Below, one piece after another: positions 6,806-14,837 of a stretch of DNA of 19,429 bases (within the stretch, counting starts at the first letter, position 1; the number at the start of each line of letters is the position of its first letter). The DNA is from Paludibacter sp. GTDB lineage: Bacteria > Bacteroidota > Bacteroidia > Bacteroidales > Paludibacteraceae. The notes under the pieces are model-generated. The model ran no database searches. It had not been told where the DNA came from and saw nothing but the letters and a program-made list of their open reading frames with translations. The stretch covers positions 1-19,429 of the forward strand of contig JAQTOL010000009.1 in NCBI GenBank assembly GCA_028748945.1, given 5' to 3'. The position numbers and the translations under genes are program-made.

Positions 6806-8473
6806 CTTTATATTTCTAAAATACCCTTTATAATTCTCCGTATTCAAATCACTATCAGTAAAAACTTCCAGAACGGTTGCTTTGTTCACTTTAAGCAGAA
6901 TTTCAATACTTTCAGATAATTCTTCTGTTTTATCGCAAGCCAGATAATTCAATCCATACGCTTCAACCAATGATTTTATTTTTACCTGATGAGGTGTAGT
7001 GAAAAAATCCAGACTCTTTTCCATCAACTCTTTATCACCGATAAAACGAAAAATATTACCTCCATTATTATTCATCACGATGATTTTCAGATTATCGCCT
7101 ATATAATTATTCCACATACCGTTTGAATCGTAAATAAACGACAAATCACCGGTCAGGAAAACGATTGGTTGCCTGGAAGCATATGCGTAACCTGCGGCAG
7201 TAGATAAACTCCCGTCAATTCCCGAAGTTCCGCGGTTGCAAACGTAAGTCAAATCAGGTCGTGCCGGGTAAAGTTGTGTCCACCGAACAGATGTACTGTT
7301 GGCTAAATGCAAAACGGTATCAGAAGAAAGCATTTTCAGTAAATGTGTTGTCACACTCATATCGGATAAAGTGGCATTTTCAACAAAGGCATCATGCCGA
7401 ACTGTGATTTGTTGCATCTGTTTCCGATATACTTCCGAAAAATCACTTGTTGTTTTTCCAAATGGCATTTTAGTCAGAATATCGGTTGCCAATCCCGGAA
7501 TTATAGTTGTCAAGTTTCTATAAGTATCCACATACGACATAGTTGATTCAATTTGCCATTGTGCTTCAGGCTTATACTCACGTAAAAACAGTTTTAATTG
7601 CTTACAAATAACCGAATGACCGATTGTGATAAGTAAATCTGGTTTAAAATTTGCTTTTCTTTCTGTTGATAATGACGAAAAGAATGATTCAGGTTGCGTA
7701 ATAATATCATCACCTGCAATATTCGATAAATTTTCAGCAATTACAACTACATCCGGTTCTTTTGACAGTTGATTTGCCAGATCATTAAGCTGCTTATTTT
7801 TGGGAAACACACCAAACACCACCATTTTCTTTTCAAGAGAATTCCATGATTTTTGCAACTCTTCAAGACTTTCCCTGGTTGGGGTTACATCCGAAGCAAT
7901 CGTTTTGATAATCTTCGGATGACTGTGTGTATCCGGTAAAGCAGTGTAAATCGGTTCACGCATTGGGACATTAAGCTGTACAGGACCTTGCGGATATGAA
8001 AGAGCAGTATCAATGGCCTGTGAAACCTGACGGTCGGAAAACATCAAATCAGCATCAACCACTGTTTCAACAGGTAAATCGAAACTCGCTTTTATGTAGT
8101 TGGCATAAATATTAGTTTGACGAAGTGTTTGTCCATCAGCCTGATCAATCATTTCAGCAGGGCGATCGGCTGTGAAAACCAACAAGGGCAGGTTCTGATA
8201 ATAAGCTTCGGCAATGGCCGGTGCAAAGTTCAAAACAGCTGTTCCTGACGTGCAAACCAATGCAACAGGTTCACCGGTTTGAAGTGCAATTCCCAAAGCA
8301 AAATAAGCTGCAGAACGCTCGTCGGTTATGCTCAGACATTCCATTTCAGGTTGAGCAGTAAAAGCAAATATCAACGGTGCATTTCGCGAACCCGGTGCAA
8401 TAATTACTTTCTTCACGCCCTGACGGGCACAGATTTCGGGTATGTTTTTAATTCCCTGTCGGAAATGGTTCAT
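6788..8473 (-). CDS. menD: 2-Succinyl-5-enolpyruvyl-6-hydroxy-3-cyclohexene-1-carboxylate synthase
   Basis: ThDP-dependent enzyme joining isochorismate and 2-oxoglutarate to form SEPHCHC. The product has 561 residues, normal for MenD. Visible motifs: APGSRNAPL (26-34), TDERSAAYFALG with the ThDP-activating Glu52, TSGTAVLNFAPAIAEA (75-90), CNRGTSGIDG (412-421, a MenD hallmark) and the ThDP/Mg motif from GDLSF (442) to NNNGG (468-472). The last residues MTPNP come from a dispersed repeat that overlaps the 3' end; the family part appears to end just before, at YFRNIK. A 51-base spacer with TTTAC-type short repeats separates it from menF upstream. Confidence 0.95.
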   Translation of the reverse strand: MNHFRQGIKNIPEICARQGVKKVIIAPGSRNAPLIFAFTAQPEMECLSITDERSAAYFALGIALQTGEPVALVCTSGTAVLNFAPAIAEAYYQNLPLLVFTADRPAEMIDQADGQTLRQTNIYANYIKASFDLPVETVVDADLMFSDRQVSQAIDTALSYPQGPVQLNVPMREPIYTALPDTHSHPKIIKTIASDVTPTRESLEELQKSWNSLEKKMVVFGVFPKNKQLNDLANQLSKEPDVVVIAENLSNIAGDDIITQPESFFSSLSTERKANFKPDLLITIGHSVICKQLKLFLREYKPEAQWQIESTMSYVDTYRNLTTIIPGLATDILTKMPFGKTTSDFSEVYRKQMQQITVRHDAFVENATLSDMSVTTHLLKMLSSDTVLHLANSTSVRWTQLYPARPDLTYVCNRGTSGIDGSLSTAAGYAYASRQPIVFLTGDLSFIYDSNGMWNNYIGDNLKIIVMNNNGGNIFRFIGDKELMEKSLDFFTTPHQVKIKSLVEAYGLNYLACDKTEELSESIEILLKVNKATVLEVFTDSDLNTENYKGYFRNIKMTPNP

Positions 8474-8524
8474 TTTTATTTACGATTTAATTATTTACAA
8501 TTTACCATTTAAATATTTTCTTCA

Positions 8525-9667
8525 TTAATTAGGGTTCTTCATCGCATTCAACATGGTCATCATTTTATTATCCGTTTCAATCCACTCATTTTCAGCAATG
8601 GATGACGCAGTAATTCCCGCGCCACTGTACAAAACAAACTGCTTATCAAACAATTGCAAACAGCGTAAGTTTACAAAAACAGCACTTTTTTCGTTGATAT
8701 TGATCGGGCCAAGAAAACCTGTGTAATAAGCCCGATCGTGTTTTTCGTTGGCAAGAATAAATTCACGTGCTTCTTTTTTGGGCAAACCGCCAACCGATGG
8801 CGTCGGATGCAGTGATCTCAACAGATCACTGAAACGGCCTTTTAATTCGGATGTCGGAAATTCGAAAGACGTTTTTAAATGAATCAGATTGCCCGCCTGA
8901 TAATTTGCAGGACCGGTTTTTGATCTATTCTCAATTTGAAGTGACCGGAGCAATTCTTCAACAAAATTAGTTACAATTCCCTGTTCTTCAACTTCCTTCG
9001 AGCTCCACAGATACGATTTAATATCGCTGCTGTTTGTTGCGAGCTGTGTTCCTGCCAACGAAACAGTTTTAACGGTTTCATCTTCAATCATCAGTAAAGG
9101 TTCGGGAGTTGCACCCATCCAGCTTCCAACTTCAGGAAATTGCATTAAATAAACAAATGCATTTGGATATTTACCGCACAACTTCAGGAAGAAATCCGGT
9201 GCAGCGAAATTATCACTTTGCTTTTCCACCCGTATTTTAGATAATACCACTTTATTGAATTCTCCCTTTTTAATGGCTTGGACAGCGAGGTTAACATTTG
9301 CAATAAATTCTGTTGAAGAAGTGGTTTGAATACCGGTATCTGAGGATTTTTCCAAATGCAAAAAACGGTCGTTTTCTGCTAGTTTTTTGATATATATCTC
9401 TTCAATTTCATTCGAAAAGTAGACACAATCCGGGTTCAGAAAATAGACACCCTGTTCTTTGGTTTCAAAAAAAGGAGCCACAACAAAACCGGTTTTTGTA
9501 TCTATATTTTGTAAGGTATCTAACTTTTCAGGAACGGAATGATGCTGAACTAACGTAATTATTTCAGTCTCGTGCGGGAGGCGATAAGAAACAAACGGAA
9601 TATTTTGTTTCAAACAAACTGTTTGTAACCGGCAAAGCGATTGATATAAAGAATTATTAAAAGTCAT
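8525..9667 (-). CDS. menF: Isochorismate synthase
   Basis: Converts chorismate to isochorismate, the committed step. The 380-residue product has the chorismate-binding fold in its C-terminal two-thirds. KVVLSKIRVE carries the general-base lysine region, and EPLLMIEDETVKTVSLAGTQ follows. HPTPSVGGLPKKEAREFI and EKHDRAYYTGFLG form the active-site core, and LYSGAGITASSIAENEWIET is the end motif with the metal-binding Glu. The frame opens at a TTG (9697), but the ATG at 9667 begins MTFNNSLYQSLCRL and lies 4 bases after the stop of the upstream thioesterase gene, a sensible operon junction. The substrate could in principle be for siderophore synthesis, but the men neighbours make menaquinone the clear role. 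Confidence 0.94.
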   Translation of the reverse strand: MTFNNSLYQSLCRLQTVCLKQNIPFVSYRLPHETEIITLVQHHSVPEKLDTLQNIDTKTGFVVAPFFETKEQGVYFLNPDCVYFSNEIEEIYIKKLAENDRFLHLEKSSDTGIQTTSSTEFIANVNLAVQAIKKGEFNKVVLSKIRVEKQSDNFAAPDFFLKLCGKYPNAFVYLMQFPEVGSWMGATPEPLLMIEDETVKTVSLAGTQLATNSSDIKSYLWSSKEVEEQGIVTNFVEELLRSLQIENRSKTGPANYQAGNLIHLKTSFEFPTSELKGRFSDLLRSLHPTPSVGGLPKKEAREFILANEKHDRAYYTGFLGPININEKSAVFVNLRCLQLFDKQFVLYSGAGITASSIAENEWIETDNKMMTMLNAMKNPN

Positions 9668-9671
9668 TCTG

Positions 9672-10097
9672 TTATTTTTCAGACTTAATAGGAACAATAC
9701 GATTGGTGAGACGACAGAAGGAAATTAATTTACCGGTTTTGTCCTCAATCCGAATCTCCCATACATGTGAAGTTTTACCCTGATGCACGATCGTTCCGAT
9801 ACCAAAAACTTCGTTCTCTTTTGTTGTTGCTACGTGGCTCCCACTTATCTCCACTCCAAGTACATGAAATTTTGCCGGATCGATCAACGTAATGGAGCCT
9901 GCACTCCCGACCGATTCGGCCAACGCCATCGAAGCTCCTCCGTGTAATCTTTTCATGGGTTGGAAAGTACGTTCATCAACAGGCATTTTGGCCACAATTC
10001 GGCCATCGGAAACTTCGATAAATTCTATACTCAAGTGTTCCATTAAGGTATTCTTACAGAGTTTGTTCAGCATTTCCAAATTAAAGCTCTCAGACAT
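9672..10097 (-). CDS. menI: Hotdog-fold thioesterase, probable DHNA-CoA thioesterase
   Basis: Likely hydrolyses DHNA-CoA to DHNA, the step between MenB and MenA. The 141-residue product belongs to the PaaI/YdiI-like hotdog family. LHGGASMALAESVGSAG has the HGG turn and the catalytic Glu in the same pattern as YdiI-type acyl-CoA thioesterases. The end, SHVWEIRIEDKTGKLISFCRLTNRIV, is the usual last two strands. The assignment to DHNA-CoA rests on its place as first gene of the men operon; hotdog thioesterases are hard to assign from sequence alone. The frame extends to a TTG at 10139, but that codon falls inside the promoter motif, so the ATG at 10097 is preferred. Confidence 0.85.
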   Translation of the reverse strand: MSESFNLEMLNKLCKNTLMEHLSIEFIEVSDGRIVAKMPVDERTFQPMKRLHGGASMALAESVGSAGSITLIDPAKFHVLGVEISGSHVATTKENEVFGIGTIVHQGKTSHVWEIRIEDKTGKLISFCRLTNRIVPIKSEK

Positions 10098-10136
10098 AAG
10101 TAATTTATAAGTGACGAAATTAATTTTATAACTATG

Positions 10137-10144
10137 CAAAGATA
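10137..10144 (-). promoter_or_regulatory. Putative -7 promoter element of the menaquinone operon
   Basis: On the minus strand this reads TATCTTTG, an exact TAnnTTTG match, 39 bases upstream of the ATG at 10097. No good -33 TTG is present at the usual distance. It lies in the 100-base spacer after the TonB-receptor gene, so the men operon probably has its own start point. Confidence 0.55.
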
Positions 10145-10197
10145 AGAATTTATCTAAATCATAAACTTAAATTGCAAATAATGGATTATTAATTGTT

Positions 10198-12276
10198 TTA
10201 CCAGCCGTACTTAACTTTCAAATAAATATTTCTACCCAATTCAAGTTTTAAAACACCCCGTGTCGAAGATAAATGATCAAAATAAGCAGTATTCAGAAGA
10301 TTATTTACTCCGGCATATAATTGCAGGTGACTATTTTTCAGATCAATTTCGGTAGAATGCGCATCAATATTAAAAATAGCATGACCTGCAGTTGCTGTTT
10401 CGTTCGGTGCAATATCGTTTTGGTCGGCTGCCCATAAAGTTGAAAATGAAGCTCCGATTTCTTTATTATTGTAATTTAAGCTTGCAAATCCGTTTAAAGG
10501 TGGAACCTGTGGTAAAGCTGTATTCGCTTCAATATCGCGTGTATGTGTATAGGATACATTTGCCAGCAAAGTGAAATGATTGTTTATCCACCATTTACCT
10601 TCGAGTTCTGCGCCCAAAAATAACGCTTTACTGATATTTTGATTTACCCAGATATTGGAAATAGATGACGTTTGAATTTCACGAATCAAATTAGTCAGGT
10701 AATTCCCAAAAACATCCGCTTTCAGAGTGAAATTATTACCTAAAAGTGTATAGTTCAGATTTGAGAATGTACCTTGCTCTGGTTTTAAATTGACATTTCC
10801 CTCGTGAATGCTTGCACCAAGATTTATGTATTTAAAAAGTTCTTCAATTGACGGCGCACGATATGAATTTGAAAGTGAAAATGTAAATAATTGAGATTTT
10901 GTCAGGTTGTAAACCAAATCCAGATGTGCAGCATAATTGAGATTTTCATGCATTGATGCAACATACATCGGATTTCGGGTTAGATTGATGACAGGAGTTT
11001 TAATTCCCCCTTTTTCAGTATATCTGAAAAGTGGATTATAGGCGGTATCATTTACAATTTGAATATAATCAAAACGTAAACCGGCATCGATCGTCAATTT
11101 TTCAGGAATAATTTTATAAGAATAAAGTGCAAAAATTCCAGCATCGTACATTTTTGCATTCGGACTTGGTAAATCTCCCGTAACAGTAAGTAAAGTATCT
11201 GCACTGTTTTTTTCAGTCAGGCGGATTGTTTTAGCATCGCGTAACCAACCTTCAGCACCTAATACAAGATGTTTTTCATAATCAAAATCCCAGTCTGTTA
11301 TAATTTTGGCTCCCGAAGTCTTATTCAAACTACCTGGCAGCATGATTATTGAAGGATCGGCCGGTTTTAATTCCACATTACGGCTGATATTTTGAGTATA
11401 TGCTTTGACATTGATCTGACGTAAATTTTCATTGATATTCGAAATTACATACTCTCCAACCATCTGATTTCTGGCAATTCCGGTATATCGTGCCACAGCT
11501 GTTTCTGGAAATGTTCGTCCCCCCGGAATTCCGATATCCCAACCTTCGAAATGCTGATAATTGGCTTTAAATTCGTGATTGGGTGAATACATAATACCGG
11601 CTTTTATTCCCCAGGAAGCATCATGAAATTGACTATTTGACAAAATTCCACCAGGCGTCATGGTGTTTTGCGCAGTTCGGAAACTACCGTTTAAACCAAT
11701 ATACCACTGATTGGTTGTAAACTGTAAGTTGGCAAAATTCGCCCATAAATTATTGACAGTATTAAATTCTGTTCCGACATTTCCTTTAGTCTGAAAAACA
11801 GAACTGTAATCAGGTGTTTTTGTGACATAATTTACCACACCACCCATGGCACCGGTTCCATATAAAACTGAACTGGCTCCTTTTATTACTTCAATTTTTT
11901 CAATGGTGTTCATATCAATTGTCGACATAGGACCGGAATGTTCTGTCGCAGTTTGGATACGGTCTCCGTCTACCATTTCAAGTATCCGTTGTTCAGAAAA
12001 ACCTCTGATATTGATTGATGTAGACCATATTCCATCATGGGCAATCGATAGTCCGGTTTCATTTTGCAGGGCATCGGCCGGTGTAAAAAATGAAGATGAT
12101 TCCAGTGTAGATTTATCGACAACCACATTTGGCATGGAAAGTGCAGTGGGAAAATCTCCAAATACAGTGATCTCTTTCATCTTAATATTTTTAACAGAGT
12201 CAGTCACTAATTGAGATGAAACCGGTTGAACATAAATTGAGATTCCGGCCAGAAGTAAGAGTATAGATGGCTTCAT
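10198..12276 (-). CDS. TonB-dependent outer-membrane receptor
   Basis: Outer-membrane beta-barrel importer energised by TonB. The 692-residue product has a signal peptide (MKPSILLLLAGISIYVQPVSSQ), then a plug domain. The plug contains INIRGFSEQRILEMVDGDRI and IEKIEVIKGASSVLYGTGAMGG (about 110-165), both standard TonB plug signatures. The barrel ends in NIYLKVKYGW with a terminal aromatic residue for membrane insertion. Around residue 470 the sequence YRAPSIEELFKYINLGASIHEGNVNL has the YRAP...NxNL pair with a His between, a pattern known from heme receptors. Similar pairs occur in other receptors, so heme is only a suggestion. No SusD-like partner follows, so a polysaccharide locus is unlikely. 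It is preceded by its own promoter motif at 12306-12313. Confidence 0.9.
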   Translation of the reverse strand: MKPSILLLLAGISIYVQPVSSQLVTDSVKNIKMKEITVFGDFPTALSMPNVVVDKSTLESSSFFTPADALQNETGLSIAHDGIWSTSINIRGFSEQRILEMVDGDRIQTATEHSGPMSTIDMNTIEKIEVIKGASSVLYGTGAMGGVVNYVTKTPDYSSVFQTKGNVGTEFNTVNNLWANFANLQFTTNQWYIGLNGSFRTAQNTMTPGGILSNSQFHDASWGIKAGIMYSPNHEFKANYQHFEGWDIGIPGGRTFPETAVARYTGIARNQMVGEYVISNINENLRQINVKAYTQNISRNVELKPADPSIIMLPGSLNKTSGAKIITDWDFDYEKHLVLGAEGWLRDAKTIRLTEKNSADTLLTVTGDLPSPNAKMYDAGIFALYSYKIIPEKLTIDAGLRFDYIQIVNDTAYNPLFRYTEKGGIKTPVINLTRNPMYVASMHENLNYAAHLDLVYNLTKSQLFTFSLSNSYRAPSIEELFKYINLGASIHEGNVNLKPEQGTFSNLNYTLLGNNFTLKADVFGNYLTNLIREIQTSSISNIWVNQNISKALFLGAELEGKWWINNHFTLLANVSYTHTRDIEANTALPQVPPLNGFASLNYNNKEIGASFSTLWAADQNDIAPNETATAGHAIFNIDAHSTEIDLKNSHLQLYAGVNNLLNTAYFDHLSSTRGVLKLELGRNIYLKVKYGW

Positions 12277-12305
12277 TGTTTGAACACTTTAATGAAATAG
12301 TTTTG

Positions 12306-12313
12306 CAAAAGTA
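12306..12313 (-). promoter_or_regulatory. Putative -7 promoter element of the TonB-receptor gene
   Basis: Minus strand TACTTTTG matches TAnnTTTG and lies 29 bases upstream of the ATG at 12276, implying a leader of about 20-25 bases. No clear -33 element and no recognisable Fur-type palindrome could be found by eye. Confidence 0.5.
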
Positions 12314-12442
12314 CATTAAAATTGACATTGTTGTACTATCATATTGATGGAGCAAAAGCACGCATTAAGTTAAATATAAAATAATTAAACTATGATAACC
12401 TGTATTTTGAACAAAAACATGGAAATATGGAAAAAATATTCT

Positions 12443-12450
12443 TAAATTTG
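12443..12450 (+). promoter_or_regulatory. Putative -7 promoter element of the glycosyltransferase-membrane protein pair
   Basis: TAAATTTG matches TAnnTTTG, 67 bases upstream of the ATG at 12518. A TTTG lies at 12406-12409, too far upstream to be a normal -33 element. The 241-base divergent spacer holds this motif and the oppositely directed one at 12306-12313; nothing else was recognised there. Confidence 0.4.
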
Positions 12451-12517
12451 TAGCCCGTTGACATGTCTAATAATTGATTTTTCAATTCTAACAAACTAAA
12501 CTGAAAAACTATCAAAC

Positions 12518-13699
12518 ATGAGTAATACCCAAGGCGATACTACGAAAACAATTGGCATTTTTAATGATAGTTTTCCTCCTATAATGGATGGCGTTTCACT
12601 TACTGCTCAAAATTACGCTTATTGGTTGCAAAAAAAAAATCAACCGGTTTGTGTTGTTACACCCAAATCACCAAACTACACTGATAACGAACCTTATCCT
12701 GTATTACGATATACTTCCATACCTATCATAGGACGCAAACCCTATCGGTTAGGGTTACCAAAGATGGATCTTTCATTTAATACCGAAATCAACAAAATTT
12801 CATTCGGTTTAGTGCATGCTCATTGTCCTTTTAGTTCCGGTGAAATTGCTCTTACTATTGCAAAAGAACAACATATCCCACTGGTTGCAACCTTTCATTC
12901 GAAATACAGGGATGATTTTGAACACTCTGTGCGCAATAAAAGAATAGCAGGGATGATGACCAAAGAAGTGATGAGATTTTTTAAAAAAGCTGATGAAGTC
13001 TGGATTCCACAAGCATCTGTTGAAGAAACTATACGTGAATACGGTTTTAAAGGGAAAGTTGAAATTGTTGACAATGGAAATGATTTTTCCAGCACCGAAC
13101 CGATAGAACCAATCAAAAAACAGGCAAGATTAAATCTACATATTGCAGAAAATGAAACTCTTTTGCTTTTTGTAGGACAACATATCTGGGAAAAAAATAC
13201 CCGGTTAATTATTGAATCGCTGGCACTTATCAAAGATCTTTCTTTTAAAATGTTTTTTGTGGGAATTGGCTATGCTTTGGATGACATGAAACAATTGGTT
13301 GATAAGCTGGAATTAAATTCAAAAGTTGTCTTTGTTGGTGTTATTACTGATCGCGAACAGATTAAACAGTATTATGCTGCTGCCGACTTATTTTTGTTCC
13401 CGTCAATTTACGACAATGCCCCATTGGTAGTACGCGAAGCCGGAGCGTTACAAACACCCTCGGTTTTAATTGAAGGTGCTTCGGCAGCTGATATTATTAC
13501 TGATAATTTCAATGGTTTCCTTACAAATAATTCAACCGAATCTTTTGCAGGAAAACTCAGGGAATTGATTGCTGCACCTGATAAAATCCGGCAAGCTGGT
13601 GTCAATGCCTCTAAGACAATTGCCAGGTCGTGGGAAAGCGTAACTGAAGAAGTATTGGACAGGTATCAAAAATTAATCAAGAGAACATGGAGACGATAA
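12518..13699 (+). CDS. Glycosyltransferase, family GT4
   Basis: Transfers a sugar from a nucleotide-sugar donor to an envelope acceptor, probably a lipid. The 393-residue protein has the two-domain GT-B fold. The N-terminal part has GIFNDSFPPIMDGVSLTAQN (13-32), HAHCPFSSGEIA (100-111) and ATFHSKY (124-130). The C-terminal donor domain has LFVGQHIWEKN (about 217-227) and DLFLFPSIYDNAPLVVREAG. The usual EX7E motif appears here as D299-x7-E307, with Asp in place of the first Glu. The N-terminal pattern resembles diacylglycerol glucosyltransferases and related lipid GT4 enzymes. It overlaps the next gene by 13 bases, suggesting coupled expression. Acceptor and sugar cannot be told from sequence. 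Confidence 0.87.
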   Translation: MSNTQGDTTKTIGIFNDSFPPIMDGVSLTAQNYAYWLQKKNQPVCVVTPKSPNYTDNEPYPVLRYTSIPIIGRKPYRLGLPKMDLSFNTEINKISFGLVHAHCPFSSGEIALTIAKEQHIPLVATFHSKYRDDFEHSVRNKRIAGMMTKEVMRFFKKADEVWIPQASVEETIREYGFKGKVEIVDNGNDFSSTEPIEPIKKQARLNLHIAENETLLLFVGQHIWEKNTRLIIESLALIKDLSFKMFFVGIGYALDDMKQLVDKLELNSKVVFVGVITDREQIKQYYAAADLFLFPSIYDNAPLVVREAGALQTPSVLIEGASAADIITDNFNGFLTNNSTESFAGKLRELIAAPDKIRQAGVNASKTIARSWESVTEEVLDRYQKLIKRTWRR

Positions 13700-14748
13700 C
13701 CCAGACCAATACGAAGAAAGTATCAAAACCTTTTAAAATCTATCAGGTGCTCATACCGATTGCACTTGGATTGATTGTTATTGGTTGGTTGTTTCTGGAC
13801 GAATTTGATCCGGCTGTCTTTTTTGCATTCGACTTCAACTACCTGAGTGTTTTGTTTATATTGCTGGCATTATTATTAATGTCAATGAGGGATTTCGGAA
13901 TGATGTGGCGGTTTAGACTTCTGACGGACAAAGACCTGACATGGACTCAAGCTTTTCACATTAATGTCTTGAGTGAGTTTACTTCTGCAGTTACACCTGC
14001 GGCTGTGGGCGGTTCAAGTCTGGTGGTTATTTTTCTGATTAAAGAAGGTATTAATGCCGGGCGGAGTACCACCATCATGTTTGTCAATTTATTTTTAGAT
14101 GAATTGTTCTTTTTAATTGTTTGTCCGATTGTATTCCTGTTTATACCACTCGACCAACTTTTTAATTCATCTTCGGTAATTGTTTCTACCTTTTCTGTTG
14201 TTTTTACGGGTCTCTACTTTACCAGATTAATTTGGACAACCACCATGTTTATCGGAATTTTCAGACGTCCAAGCTGGATTAAACATATATTATTGACATT
14301 GTTCAAATTGCCGTTGTTAAATAAGCTATATGGTCAAGTCGAGCTGTTGACTAACAATTTAGTACAAGCTTCAAACGATATTGGAAACCGTTCGTATGCA
14401 TTTTGGTTTAAAGCCTTCGGAATGACTTTGCTAACTTGGTCAGCCCGGTTTTTAGTTGTCAATGCGGTCTTTATGGCATTCAATCCGGTACATATCAATC
14501 ATTTGGTTGTTTTTGCCCGTCAACTGATTTTGTGGGTATTTATGGTTGTTAGTCCGACACCGGGAGGAAGTGGTGTCACCGAATATGCATTTAAAGAATA
14601 TTATAGCGATGTTTTTTCATCCAGCAGCGCAATTATTTTTGTCACACTGGTTTGGAGAATGATCAGTTACTATTTATACCTTCTGATTGGAGTTATGGTA
14701 ATCCCCAACTGGATTAAGAAATCATTTTCGAAGAATAATGTTGAATAA
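13687..14748 (+). CDS. Multi-pass membrane protein, LPG-synthase-TM / UPF0104 family
   Basis: 353-residue integral membrane protein with about eight hydrophobic segments, starting near residues 22-40 and 45-62. FTSAVTPAAVGGSSLVVIFLIKEG (about 98-121) and VVSPTPGGSGVTEYAFKEYY (about 288-307) are the two conserved blocks of the family related to the flippase part of MprF (lysylphosphatidylglycerol synthetase), also seen in the membrane proteins paired with glycosyltransferases. There is no aminoacyl-transfer domain, so it is not a full MprF. The frame overlaps the GT4 gene by 13 bases; a role in flipping or handling the glycolipid made by that enzyme is an inference from context. Confidence 0.85.
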   Translation: METITQTNTKKVSKPFKIYQVLIPIALGLIVIGWLFLDEFDPAVFFAFDFNYLSVLFILLALLLMSMRDFGMMWRFRLLTDKDLTWTQAFHINVLSEFTSAVTPAAVGGSSLVVIFLIKEGINAGRSTTIMFVNLFLDELFFLIVCPIVFLFIPLDQLFNSSSVIVSTFSVVFTGLYFTRLIWTTTMFIGIFRRPSWIKHILLTLFKLPLLNKLYGQVELLTNNLVQASNDIGNRSYAFWFKAFGMTLLTWSARFLVVNAVFMAFNPVHINHLVVFARQLILWVFMVVSPTPGGSGVTEYAFKEYYSDVFSSSSAIIFVTLVWRMISYYLYLLIGVMVIPNWIKKSFSKNNVE

Positions 14749-14802
14749 GTCTAAAATTCAGCAATTTTCTCATTCTGACTTTTTTATTTAATATTTATCC
14801 GG

Positions 14803-14810
14803 TATTTTTG
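14803..14810 (+). promoter_or_regulatory. Putative -7 promoter element of the C69 dipeptidase gene
   Basis: TATTTTTG matches TAnnTTTG, 27 bases upstream of the ATG at 14838. A T-run at 14780-14785 sits at about the -33 distance. The upstream in-frame TTG (14808) lies inside this motif, which argues against it as the start codon. Confidence 0.5.
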
Positions 14811-14837
14811 CAGGCTTCTAAAGACAATTTCAAAACA

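Noticed and set aside
10170..10197. AATAAT/ATTATT stem downstream of the TonB-receptor gene
   Set aside because: AT-only, short, and no T-run; not a convincing terminator.
14753..14768. AAAATT-CAGC-AATTTT hairpin after the membrane protein gene
   Set aside because: AT-only stem of 6 pairs with no directly following T-run; such stems are expected by chance in AT-rich spacers.
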